Below are positions 35,504 through 43,557 of a DNA stretch of 64,000 nucleotides, piece after piece. The stretch's first letter is position 1. Every line of letters begins with the position of its first letter. A program made the translations under genes and the position numbers. A model generated the notes under the pieces. That model was not told the DNA's origin and did no database searches. It was given only the letters and a program-made list of their open reading frames with translations. The stretch is from an uncultured Prevotella sp. (lineage in GTDB: Bacteria; Bacteroidota; Bacteroidia; Bacteroidales; Bacteroidaceae). The stretch is from contig CAMKRS010000004.1 of NCBI GenBank assembly GCA_946415245.1, positions 32,410 through 96,409 of the forward strand, in the 5' to 3' direction.

Positions 35504-36923
35504 TAGTCAGAATTTTGTAAATCTGGTCGATGTCCATATGTTGACGTACGTGGTCAGCCAACTTGTTATACTGTTCTTCCTTAAAGTCAGCAAGACTTTG
35601 TTCAGAATGAATAGAAACGGTCTTATCTTTGAGCAAATATTCAATCACAGGGGCATTATCGAGAAAACCGTGAATATAGGTGCCGATGCAATGGTCGGTC
35701 TGCAAGATAGCCTCAGCAGTATCACTGACGCCCTGATGAATCTCATAGCCTTGACACTCGTGACCTTCGAACAAAAACGTTACTTGCTTAGTGGTCTTCT
35801 CAGGTGTCATCGTGGTATGAATAGGCAGAAGACCGAGGCCAGGCAGACTCGTGATACTGCCTTCGATACCATCAGGATCTTCAACCGTCTGACCTAACAT
35901 CTGATAACCGCCACAAATGCCAATCACCATCTTTCCATCGCGATGTGCACGCTGAATAGCCTGTGCACAACCATTACGACGCAGTTCCATCAAATCGTCG
36001 AGTGTGGCTTTGGTACCTGGCAGAATGATGATGTCAGCCTGTTGGATATCAGAGGTATTATTGGTATAGAAAAGATTGATACGTGAGTCACGCTCTAACG
36101 TATCAAAATCAGTATAGTTGCTGATATGTCGCAACAACACCACAGCAACATTCACCTTACCCTCAGCCAATTGACGACGTTTCTGCTCCAATGCTACACT
36201 ATCTTCCTCATCGATATAGATATCTTTATAATAAGGTATCACGCCCAAGACGGGCACACCACAAATATCTTCGAGCATCTTGCGACCCTCATCAAAAAGA
36301 CGCATATCGCCACGAAACTTATTGATGATAATGCCCTTGATAAGTTGTCTGTCTTCTGGGCTCTGCAAAGCGATGCTGCCATAGACGGAAGCAAACACGC
36401 CCCCTCTGTCGATATCGCCCACCAAAATGACATCTGCCTTTGCATGTCGCGCCATCGACATATTCACCAAATCGCGATCTTTCAGATTGATTTCTGCGAT
36501 ACTGCCAGCACCCTCCATCACAATGGGATTATAGCGTTTGGCCAAATGATCGAAAGCATCGCAGACCTCTTTGCGGAAGTCGATTTCCGATGTTCCACGA
36601 CGCCAGTAATCGTAGGCATCTTTGTTGCCGATGGGCTTGCCATTCAGAATGACTTGGGAAGTATGGTCGCTTTGGGGCTTCAACAGCAAGGGGTTCATGT
36701 CCGTATGACAAGGAATGCCCGCAGCCTCAGCCTGAACAGCCTGAGCGCGTCCTATCTCGAATCCTTCTGGTGTAGCATAAGAGTTCAGTGCCATATTCTG
36801 AGCCTTGAAAGGTGCAGGCTGATAACCATCCTGACGGAATATCCGACAGAAAGCTGCTGCAACGATACTCTTACCGACATCGCTGCCTGTACCTGCGAAC
36901 ATAATAGGATGCAACTGCTTCAT
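35496..36923 (-). CDS. cobQ: Cobyric acid synthase
   Basis: 475 aa glutamine-dependent amidotransferase that amidates four side chains of the corrin ring. P-loop region FAGTGSDVGKS, QNMALNS motif, and a class I glutaminase domain with the catalytic Cys in GICGGYQMLG and His in YIHGFLDN. ATGA overlap with cobB. Confidence 0.94.
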   Translation of the reverse strand: MKQLHPIMFAGTGSDVGKSIVAAAFCRIFRQDGYQPAPFKAQNMALNSYATPEGFEIGRAQAVQAEAAGIPCHTDMNPLLLKPQSDHTSQVILNGKPIGNKDAYDYWRRGTSEIDFRKEVCDAFDHLAKRYNPIVMEGAGSIAEINLKDRDLVNMSMARHAKADVILVGDIDRGGVFASVYGSIALQSPEDRQLIKGIIINKFRGDMRLFDEGRKMLEDICGVPVLGVIPYYKDIYIDEEDSVALEQKRRQLAEGKVNVAVVLLRHISNYTDFDTLERDSRINLFYTNNTSDIQQADIIILPGTKATLDDLMELRRNGCAQAIQRAHRDGKMVIGICGGYQMLGQTVEDPDGIEGSITSLPGLGLLPIHTTMTPEKTTKQVTFLFEGHECQGYEIHQGVSDTAEAILQTDHCIGTYIHGFLDNAPVIEYLLKDKTVSIHSEQSLADFKEEQYNKLADHVRQHMDIDQIYKILTNG

Positions 36924-38179
36924 ATCTGATAGAGATGGGTATAACTGGCTAAAACATTCTTGTATCGGAACACGGGTGTAGGGACAGGCTCACCTTTAGC
37001 ATCGTAAACCTGAACAATGCTTTTAGGCACTTCGCCCACAAATTGGGTATAATGAAACTCGTGGCCTCTGTATTCCTTGCCATCGAGCATAAATTGACGA
37101 TAGCCCAGCGAGAGTTTGCGGTCTACCTTGCACGCAGAAATCTTGTAGGGTAGCACACCGCACATCGGATACTCGCCCTCATCAGTCACGATGCTCTCAC
37201 ATAGATACATCATACCTCCACATTCTGCCACAATTCTCCCACCCTGCTCTGCATAATCACGAATCGCTTTCCTGCAAGTTTCATTCCCCACCAATGTCTC
37301 CAAATGCTTCTCAGGATAGCCGCCTGGGAGATAGAGCAAATCGATACCATCAAACAAAGGTACCTCCGTCTCAGGATCGAAACACCTTACCTTTTCGAAT
37401 CTGTCGAGGGTTTCCTGATAGAGAAAGCTAAACGACTCCGCATTGCGAGCCAAAAGGACAGATTGTTCCCACCTTGGGAATGAATTGTTCCCACCTTGGG
37501 AATCATTTGTTCCCAGCCTGGGAATAAAAAGCTTGCTTAGCTCCTGCCATCTGACATGTTCCTCCAGAAGATTCATCAGCACTTTGCTCTCTGGCTGCTG
37601 CGAGAAGTCGAGTCCTAAGTAGCGAGAGCCTTGTTCTAACGAAGGATTCTTGGGCAGATAGCCGAAGCATTCGACGCCCAGATCCTCACACACCTGCTGC
37701 AACATCGAAAAGTGTTTTTCCGACCCTACCTTATTAAAGATGACGCCTGCGATGCGCACATCCTCTCTGAAATGGATAAAGCCCGATAGCAATGCCGCCA
37801 TCGAATAAGCAGCCGACTTTGCATCGACCACCAAGACCACAGGAACATCCAGCACACGGGCTATCTCATACGACGAGCCTTTCTCACGATCATAGCCGTC
37901 GAAGAGTCCCATCATCCCCTCTACGATACATACATCAGCACCTGAACCATAATGCATAAACAGCTCTCGCACATGCTCTGGCGAAGCCATAAACGTATCA
38001 AGATTGATGCTGGGTCGTCCGCAAACAGCCTCATGGAACTTCGTGTCAATATAGTCAGGTCCGCACTTGAAAGGCTGCACCTTCATCCCCTTCGAGGTCA
38101 GCAACGCCATCAGTCCTCTGGCAATTGTCGTCTTGCCAGAGCCGCTCGTGGGTGCTGCTATGAGAAATGCCTTCTTCAT
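36920..38179 (-). CDS. cobB: Cobyrinic acid a,c-diamide synthase
   Basis: 419 aa (CobB/CbiA). P-loop APTSGSGKTT, the EGMMGLFDGYD motif, and a glutaminase domain with Cys in VAECGGMMYL. Between residues about 217 and 238 three copies of a 22-nt palindromic repeat have been inserted, read in all three frames (IPRLGTN, DSQGGNNS, FPRWEQS), at the junction between the synthetase and glutaminase domains. It starts 1 nt after the TonB receptor stop. Confidence 0.94.
   Translation of the reverse strand: MKKAFLIAAPTSGSGKTTIARGLMALLTSKGMKVQPFKCGPDYIDTKFHEAVCGRPSINLDTFMASPEHVRELFMHYGSGADVCIVEGMMGLFDGYDREKGSSYEIARVLDVPVVLVVDAKSAAYSMAALLSGFIHFREDVRIAGVIFNKVGSEKHFSMLQQVCEDLGVECFGYLPKNPSLEQGSRYLGLDFSQQPESKVLMNLLEEHVRWQELSKLFIPRLGTNDSQGGNNSFPRWEQSVLLARNAESFSFLYQETLDRFEKVRCFDPETEVPLFDGIDLLYLPGGYPEKHLETLVGNETCRKAIRDYAEQGGRIVAECGGMMYLCESIVTDEGEYPMCGVLPYKISACKVDRKLSLGYRQFMLDGKEYRGHEFHYTQFVGEVPKSIVQVYDAKGEPVPTPVFRYKNVLASYTHLYQI
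37463..37528. repeat. Three copies of a 22-nt palindromic repeat in cobB
   Basis: TTGTTCCCACCTTGGGAATG-type units with palindromic cores TTCCCACCTTGGGAA at 37466-37480 and 37488-37502, and TTCCCAGCCTGGGAA at 37510-37524. Period is exactly 22, so three copies total 66 nt and keep frame; a gain or loss of one copy would not. Confidence 0.95.
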
Positions 38180-38180
38180 C

Positions 38181-40244
38181 TTACTTAAATCGCAACTTTA
38201 ATCCTATTACCAACATACGTCCTGGTGAATAGAGCGCATATTTGCGTGTAGAGGAGTCGATGCGACGATCTACGCGATCGAAGATGTTGTCAACACCAAG
38301 ACTGGGTTCCAGAAGAGCCCACTTCACGATGTCAAAGCTATGGGTGGTCTGAATGTTCCAGACACCATAGCCAGGTGCATTCTCATAAGTGCCCGTATAG
38401 TAGGTTTTCGACTGCAAGCGACCGTTTAGATTGACATTCAGTCCATATCGTCCCCACGAATGATGATAGTTTGCCGTGATGGTAGCTGTGTGGCGAATAC
38501 TGCGTTCTAGAACCGTCCATTGATCTTCACTCTTGCTGCGGGCATAAGTATAAGCGTAATTGGCAGAGATGTTGAAATCTCGGAAAATATTGGCAGAGAC
38601 ATTCAACTGAACGCCTTTCACATCGCCCTTATCGCTGTTCTGATAACGTGCATAGCTCACCATCTTATCAGCCTGTTCTTGTGTCATCTCAGGAAACTCG
38701 CCCATCAGCATCTGCCGTGTTGCATCGTCGACATCTATATTTTGCTTTACCACCATATCGTTGATGCGGTTCAGATATCCCGTCAGACTGATGGCAATCA
38801 TATCATTACGATACTCAGCATTGAGCGAGAAGTAATTGCTCTTTTCAGGTTTCAGATTTTGATTGCCAAAACTGACTTGTGCCTTACCACGATTTACAGA
38901 GAAGTAGTGATAGTATAGTTCGTCGAGGCCAGGAGCACGGAAACCCGCAGAGTATGTCACACGAAACCGGAAACTACCTGGTGCATACATCAAGGTGGCT
39001 TTGGGTGTCAGATGCTGATTGAATGTCTCATGATGTGTCAGTCGCAAACCAAGTGTAGCTGTAAAGTCTTTAAGGAACTTCATCTCGTGCTGAGCATAGG
39101 CAGCCAATGAATAGACATGCTGGTCGATATTGCCACTAGTGGCTGTGAGATAATCCTTTCGCCAGTCGGCACCAAAGATAGTTGTAGAATGCCTTGACAA
39201 ACAAAGAATTGCCTTCGCCTGTCCTTCCATCATACGCTGTTTTTTCGACTGCACATAGTCGCCAACGGCGTTCGTCTTGGTCTCCACATCATATTCCTTT
39301 CCATAACGGAATCGGTCTGTTACAAAGTCAAGCTGTAACGAATTCTTAGAAGTGAATTTATAGATTCCACCCACATTCCACCTGAAACCCTTATAGCGCA
39401 TCTCATAGTCAGTGCCGCCAGTGATGTCATCGCGACTATTTGGGCGATCGGTGATTTTATAGGAATAGTCTAAGCTCGCATTCAGCGCTAGATGCTGATT
39501 GGGAGAATAGGTGAATTTCTGTCCAATGATATTGGCCCGGTAGCCTGTTGACAAAGGGGCTATCGATGGTTGTGTTTCTGTGTCTGAACCTTTTAAGTAT
39601 TCCAAATCGTTGTTTCGATAGCTGTCGGTTTGGTCGTGGGTAAACGACGTATAAGATCCAAAACCATTCTTAAAGATGTCGAGCGTAACAGACTCTGTGA
39701 ACACACCATGCCCAGATAATCTGGTATCGGATGTGACACCCATGAGGTCCTGTGTCGGCTGGTCGGTAATGATATTGATGACACCTGCGATGGCGTCTGA
39801 ACCGTAAAGTGAAGATGCTGCACCATCGAGTACCTCAATACGTTTCACTCGCAACATATTGATACGATTCAGGTCGACATTGTTCGAAATATCGCCAGAC
39901 AGTTTCTGTCCGTTGATCAGAATAAGAATGTACTTGTTGCCTAATCCGTTAAGTCGCAGCTGAGAGCCCATACTGTTTGGCGCCATCGACACCTGTGGCA
40001 TCATACGTTGAAGGGCACCATCAAAAGTAGTAATGCCTTGCTCTCTTATTTCCTGAGAGGAGATGACACGTACTGGTGTTGCCGTGCTTTTCAGTCGTTG
40101 GTGATGACCAGAACCTGTCACAACGACAGGGTTGAGATTATAAGTGTAGGCCACGGTGTCGCGGCGTTCCACCTTGTGTATTTGCGAGAACGCAACACCC
40201 CCACATGACAAAGCGATAAGAAGACCACATATTTTCTTTACCAT
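38181..40244 (-). CDS. TonB-dependent receptor (BtuB-like)
   Basis: About 687 aa from the ATG at 40244. Signal peptide, a TonB-box-like region NLNPVVVTGSG, plug domain (SSLYGSDAIAGVINIIT) and a 22-strand-type barrel ending in a terminal Phe-containing strand (MLVIGLKLRFK). Location directly upstream of cobB, cobQ and cbiB suggests corrinoid uptake. It has its own promoter. Confidence 0.88.
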   Translation of the reverse strand: MVKKICGLLIALSCGGVAFSQIHKVERRDTVAYTYNLNPVVVTGSGHHQRLKSTATPVRVISSQEIREQGITTFDGALQRMMPQVSMAPNSMGSQLRLNGLGNKYILILINGQKLSGDISNNVDLNRINMLRVKRIEVLDGAASSLYGSDAIAGVINIITDQPTQDLMGVTSDTRLSGHGVFTESVTLDIFKNGFGSYTSFTHDQTDSYRNNDLEYLKGSDTETQPSIAPLSTGYRANIIGQKFTYSPNQHLALNASLDYSYKITDRPNSRDDITGGTDYEMRYKGFRWNVGGIYKFTSKNSLQLDFVTDRFRYGKEYDVETKTNAVGDYVQSKKQRMMEGQAKAILCLSRHSTTIFGADWRKDYLTATSGNIDQHVYSLAAYAQHEMKFLKDFTATLGLRLTHHETFNQHLTPKATLMYAPGSFRFRVTYSAGFRAPGLDELYYHYFSVNRGKAQVSFGNQNLKPEKSNYFSLNAEYRNDMIAISLTGYLNRINDMVVKQNIDVDDATRQMLMGEFPEMTQEQADKMVSYARYQNSDKGDVKGVQLNVSANIFRDFNISANYAYTYARSKSEDQWTVLERSIRHTATITANYHHSWGRYGLNVNLNGRLQSKTYYTGTYENAPGYGVWNIQTTHSFDIVKWALLEPSLGVDNIFDRVDRRIDSSTRKYALYSPGRMLVIGLKLRFK

Positions 40245-40253
40245 ACTCGCCTG

Positions 40254-40285
40254 CAAAGGTACACATTATTTTATATAATTACAAT
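40254..40285 (-). promoter_or_regulatory. Promoter for the BtuB-like receptor operon
   Basis: Minus strand ATTG (40282-40285), 20 nt, TACCTTTG (40254-40261), only 9 nt before the start codon at 40244. Confidence 0.65.
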
Positions 40286-40306
40286 TATTTCACGAAAAAA
40301 CGTTTC

Positions 40307-40396
40307 CTACGCCTTGTGATTGTAGTACCTGATAAATAGGGCCACGCCTGTAAAGGCTATGATAAATTCGAGGGCTACGATAAAAATGTACTGCAT
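40307..40396 (-). CDS. 29-aa single-membrane-helix microprotein
   Basis: An ORF too short for the track: MQYIFIVALEFIIAFTGVAL followed by FIRYYNHKA. It is one membrane helix with a basic C-terminus, 21 nt after the flavodoxin-like gene stop and upstream of the receptor promoter. No strong ribosome site is visible. Placement and composition favour a real small membrane protein, but this is not proven. Confidence 0.45.
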   Translation of the reverse strand: MQYIFIVALEFIIAFTGVALFIRYYNHKA

Positions 40397-40417
40397 AATA
40401 ATTCTGGTTTTAACGAG

Positions 40418-40819
40418 TTACAGGTTTGGAGAGATGGCACAAATCCAATTTTCAAGGTTCCGCCCAGAAATGCCGGTATAGAGTTGGTCACCGATGATAT
40501 GTGCTCCCTTACCTCTGAGTCTGTCACAAAACTCCTTGGTTATGGTTCCACTATCCCGTTTGTTTCCTTGCGCCACAACGACAGCAATGTTCTTACCGCT
40601 TAGATTAACTTCGCTTAACAGCAAATAAACATACTGCCAATGCGGTGTAAGAAAGCCATCAGACTGGAATTCTACGGCAAGGACAAGACTCTGGCAGTTT
40701 TCAATCTGCCTGTTGTTCACACTCTGGACGCTGATGGTCTCAGCACCCAATTTGTCGGCTATCTCCTCAGCAATAGCCTGACCGCTGTCGTACACGACGA
40801 CAATTGATTCATGTTTCAT
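40418..40819 (-). CDS. Small flavodoxin-like protein under cobalamin riboswitch control
   Basis: 133 aa. The start ESIVVVYDSGQAIAEEIADKLGA resembles a flavodoxin phosphate-binding loop and helix, followed by alternating strands and helices (KNIAVVVAQGN; GKGAHIIGDQLY). A cobalamin riboswitch lies in its 5' leader. A role in reducing cobalt before adenosylation, or in corrin chemistry, is inference; the fold call is moderate. Confidence 0.65.
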   Translation of the reverse strand: MKHESIVVVYDSGQAIAEEIADKLGAETISVQSVNNRQIENCQSLVLAVEFQSDGFLTPHWQYVYLLLSEVNLSGKNIAVVVAQGNKRDSGTITKEFCDRLRGKGAHIIGDQLYTGISGRNLENWICAISPNL

Positions 40820-40885
40820 AATCCCACAAAAATGTTAGTTGCGCTTCATGCCCTTACATCGAGAGCATTCGGCTGGTTTCCGATA

Positions 40886-41043
40886 AAGGCTGGTCTTCAG
40901 ACTTTCCTCCACTCCCAAGCGCCTTCTCGTCCAAACGGGCAATGGCGTTGATGCTTAGGAGCCATAATGGAGTTCACTGCTGCGGGACAGTCGGAGATTC
41001 ACACTCCAGTTCCCAATTAAGCACAGCTAAGTGCACCTTTACG
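40886..41043 (-). promoter_or_regulatory. Cobalamin riboswitch upstream of the flavodoxin-like gene
   Basis: Read on the minus strand: AAGGTGCAC, then TTGGGAACTGGAGTGTGAATC, ACTGTCCCGCAGCAGT and a closing AGTCTGAAGACCAGCC. These are the conserved blocks of AdoCbl/cobalamin riboswitches in order. It precedes the start at 40819 by about 65 nt. Confidence 0.88.
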
Positions 41044-41068
41044 GGCGATTCTTTTCAGAACCACGCTG

Positions 41069-41076
41069 CAAAATTA
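41069..41076 (-). promoter_or_regulatory. -7 box for the minus-strand riboswitch transcript
   Basis: Minus strand TAATTTTG about 25 nt before the first riboswitch block. No convincing upstream box. Confidence 0.5.
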
Positions 41077-41171
41077 CAAAAAAATCATAATCCATCATGC
41101 AGAATACCTATTTTTTTTATGTGTAAGAGCAAATTTTTCTCTTTTCGCTATTCACTTATCACTTTTTTTCG

Positions 41172-41179
41172 TATCTTTG
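41172..41179 (+). promoter_or_regulatory. -7 box for the plus-strand riboswitch transcript
   Basis: TATCTTTG ending 10 nt before the P1-like TGGCA of the riboswitch. Confidence 0.55.
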
Positions 41180-41189
41180 CCCCCAAGAA

Positions 41190-41354
41190 ATGGCAATCTG
41201 GTGGCTGATGCCGCCACGATGTAAGGGAATCCGGTGAGAGTCCGGAACTGTTCCTGCAGCTGTAATCCCCCTTAGAAAGGGTCTGTTCGTATAACGCCAC
41301 TGACATGTTGTCGGGAAGGTAGAGCAGACCGGGGAAAGTCAGAAGACCTGCCAG
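41190..41354 (+). promoter_or_regulatory. Cobalamin riboswitch upstream of the TonB receptor
   Basis: Conserved blocks in order: AAGGGAATCCGGTGAGAGTCC, GGAACTGTTCCTGCAGCTGTAA, then AGTCAGAAGACCTGCC (41338-41352). TGGCA near 41189 can pair with TGCCA at the end as P1. Downstream a TCGCT/AGCGA hairpin presents CAGGAG in its loop, followed by GGAAAG and a T-run before the ATG, a plausible expression platform. Confidence 0.9.
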
Positions 41355-41409
41355 AAAACTTGATAAGTACGTTCGCTCAGGAGTTAGCGACGCGGAAAGC
41401 TTTTTTGAC

Positions 41410-43557
41410 ATGAAACGATTACTAACAGTAAAACTGCTGTCTTTATGTGCAGTCTTATCTGTCGAAGCCCAGAGTGACGTCTGGCGGTCTGACAGTTTGC
41501 AGGAGGTAGTAGTGACAGGTACTGGAACCCAGCACCTGCTGAAAGATGCGCCCGTTCAGACGGAGGTCATCACCTCTAAGATGCTCCGTAACTATGCAGG
41601 TCGGAGCATTGAGGATATTCTCTCTGGTCTGACAGCTTCGTTTGCTTTCAACGAGGACGATATGGGTTCCCAAATGCAATTGAATGGTCTGGGCAACAGC
41701 TATATTTTAGTACTGATCGACGGCAAGCGCATTCATGGCGATGTGGGAGGACAGAATGATCTCTCGCTCATCGATCCGCAGAATATCGAAAAGATTGAAA
41801 TCGTAAAGGGAGCTTCATCGGCCCTTTATGGCTCCGATGCCATTGCGGGTGTAATCAACATCATCACAAAGAAACACAACGAGGGACTGCTCATTGAAAA
41901 CAGTACCCGAGGTGGCAGCTACGGCGACTTACGTCAGCACAACGGCCTAGGCATTTCTATTGGGAAGTTGAAGAGTTACACCAATTTCCAACTGCAACAC
42001 TCCGACGGTTGGCAGAACACCGCAACGGAAGACCCCAGGCAGACAGAGCGCCTGATAGAAGACTCCAGAAATATGACCGTCAACCGCCATACCAACTGGC
42101 AGGTAAGCGAACGTCTGACCTATGAGCCTATGAAGAATTTGGAGCTTTATGCCGAGGGAAGTACCTACTGGAAACGTATCTATCGTCCAAGTGGCAAATA
42201 CGCAGCTGTCGATGTGAAGACCTATGACATGGAGTATCGTAACCAGAGCGTGGCTGCTGGTGGCAAGTGGAGTCTTAACAAGTCTGATCAAGTGACGCTC
42301 GATGTAAATTGGGACCGCCACGCCTACTATTATTATTTCACGGCCATCACCCTTACCGATGGTTATGACCCGCAAGGTAACTTCACACCCTATTATCCCT
42401 ATTTCCCCGACGATGAGGAGTTGCAGAGTGACCAGCGCCGTATCATGGCACATCTGAAAGGCATCTTCTCGCTTCCCATGAACAACCGCCTGAGTGCAGG
42501 TTTTGAATGGCGTTACGACTATCTCGAAGCACCGATGCGCGTAGATGGGGGTGTGGCACGTGACAATACAGAGGCCGCATACATTCAGGATGAATACAAC
42601 TATGCTTTCAACAGCCGTCTTTCATTCAATCTGACTGGTGGTCTGCGATTCAATCATAATGAACAGTTCGGCAATCGACTTACGCCCAAGGTATCGGGTA
42701 TGCTCTCCATCGGCAAAGACTTGCGACTGAGGGCTACCTGGAGCCAGGGTTTCAAGACACCCACTCCCAAGGAGCAGCATTACCGTTATGTCAAGTATAT
42801 GAACGCCACCTATTTATATTTAGGCAATGAAGCGCTCACTCCTCAAACCTCCAACTACTATGCCATCAGCGGTGAGTACAACTGGCAAGGACTGAACCTG
42901 ACGGTAACGGGCTATATCAACAATGTCGACAATATGATTACCCTGGTGACGATTCCCAATTCAAAAGCACCAGCAGAATACATCGTGAAATACGACCCTC
43001 GGAAGACCCGCCAGTATCAGAATCTGGAGTCGGCAGTCACCAAGGGCATCGATGTTTCATTGCGCTATCGCATCAATCAGGAATGGATGGCGGGTGCCAG
43101 TTATAGCTACCTCGATACTGATGCCAAGCAGTATGACACAACACATGAGAAACTGGTTGATGTCGTCATCGATGGTACAGCTCATCACAAGGGCAGTTGG
43201 TTTGCCACCTGGAACCACGCTTTCAACAACGGTTATCAGCTGGGGGCAGGTCTCTATGGCCGTATGTCTAGCACCCGTTATTATCAGATCGATGGCAATG
43301 GTAAGGGTTATCAGATCTGGCGTATTGCCACGAACCATGAATTCCCTGTGAGCAAGAAACTGCTCTTCCGTGTGGAGGCCGGAGTTGATAATATCTTCGA
43401 TTATGTTGATCGTACCTATCACGGCCTGCACTTAGGCACCACCACTCCAGGACGAACAATATATGGTACATTAACCATCCGATTTACTCATGGCAAAAAG
43501 CTTCAAATTACAAACAATAAGTCTAATTTAAAATCAAGTGACAATGAAGAAGATTAA
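41410..43557 (+). CDS. Riboswitch-controlled TonB-dependent receptor (BtuB-like)
   Basis: 715 aa. Signal peptide ending SVEAQ, TonB-box-like LQEVVVTGTG, plug domain (ASSALYGSDAIAGVINIITKK) and a barrel of about 22 strands ending in YGTLTIRF. The cobalamin riboswitch in its leader argues strongly for a corrinoid or corrin-precursor ligand. A short hydrophilic tail follows the last strand, and its final codons overlap the start of the CbiK lipoprotein gene. Confidence 0.9.
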   Translation: MKRLLTVKLLSLCAVLSVEAQSDVWRSDSLQEVVVTGTGTQHLLKDAPVQTEVITSKMLRNYAGRSIEDILSGLTASFAFNEDDMGSQMQLNGLGNSYILVLIDGKRIHGDVGGQNDLSLIDPQNIEKIEIVKGASSALYGSDAIAGVINIITKKHNEGLLIENSTRGGSYGDLRQHNGLGISIGKLKSYTNFQLQHSDGWQNTATEDPRQTERLIEDSRNMTVNRHTNWQVSERLTYEPMKNLELYAEGSTYWKRIYRPSGKYAAVDVKTYDMEYRNQSVAAGGKWSLNKSDQVTLDVNWDRHAYYYYFTAITLTDGYDPQGNFTPYYPYFPDDEELQSDQRRIMAHLKGIFSLPMNNRLSAGFEWRYDYLEAPMRVDGGVARDNTEAAYIQDEYNYAFNSRLSFNLTGGLRFNHNEQFGNRLTPKVSGMLSIGKDLRLRATWSQGFKTPTPKEQHYRYVKYMNATYLYLGNEALTPQTSNYYAISGEYNWQGLNLTVTGYINNVDNMITLVTIPNSKAPAEYIVKYDPRKTRQYQNLESAVTKGIDVSLRYRINQEWMAGASYSYLDTDAKQYDTTHEKLVDVVIDGTAHHKGSWFATWNHAFNNGYQLGAGLYGRMSSTRYYQIDGNGKGYQIWRIATNHEFPVSKKLLFRVEAGVDNIFDYVDRTYHGLHLGTTTPGRTIYGTLTIRFTHGKKLQITNNKSNLKSSDNEED

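Noticed and set aside
37463-37528. Reading the cobB triple repeat as a CRISPR array
   Set aside because: The repeat period is 22 nt with only a 7-nt gap between palindromic cores, there are no real spacers, and no cas genes are nearby.
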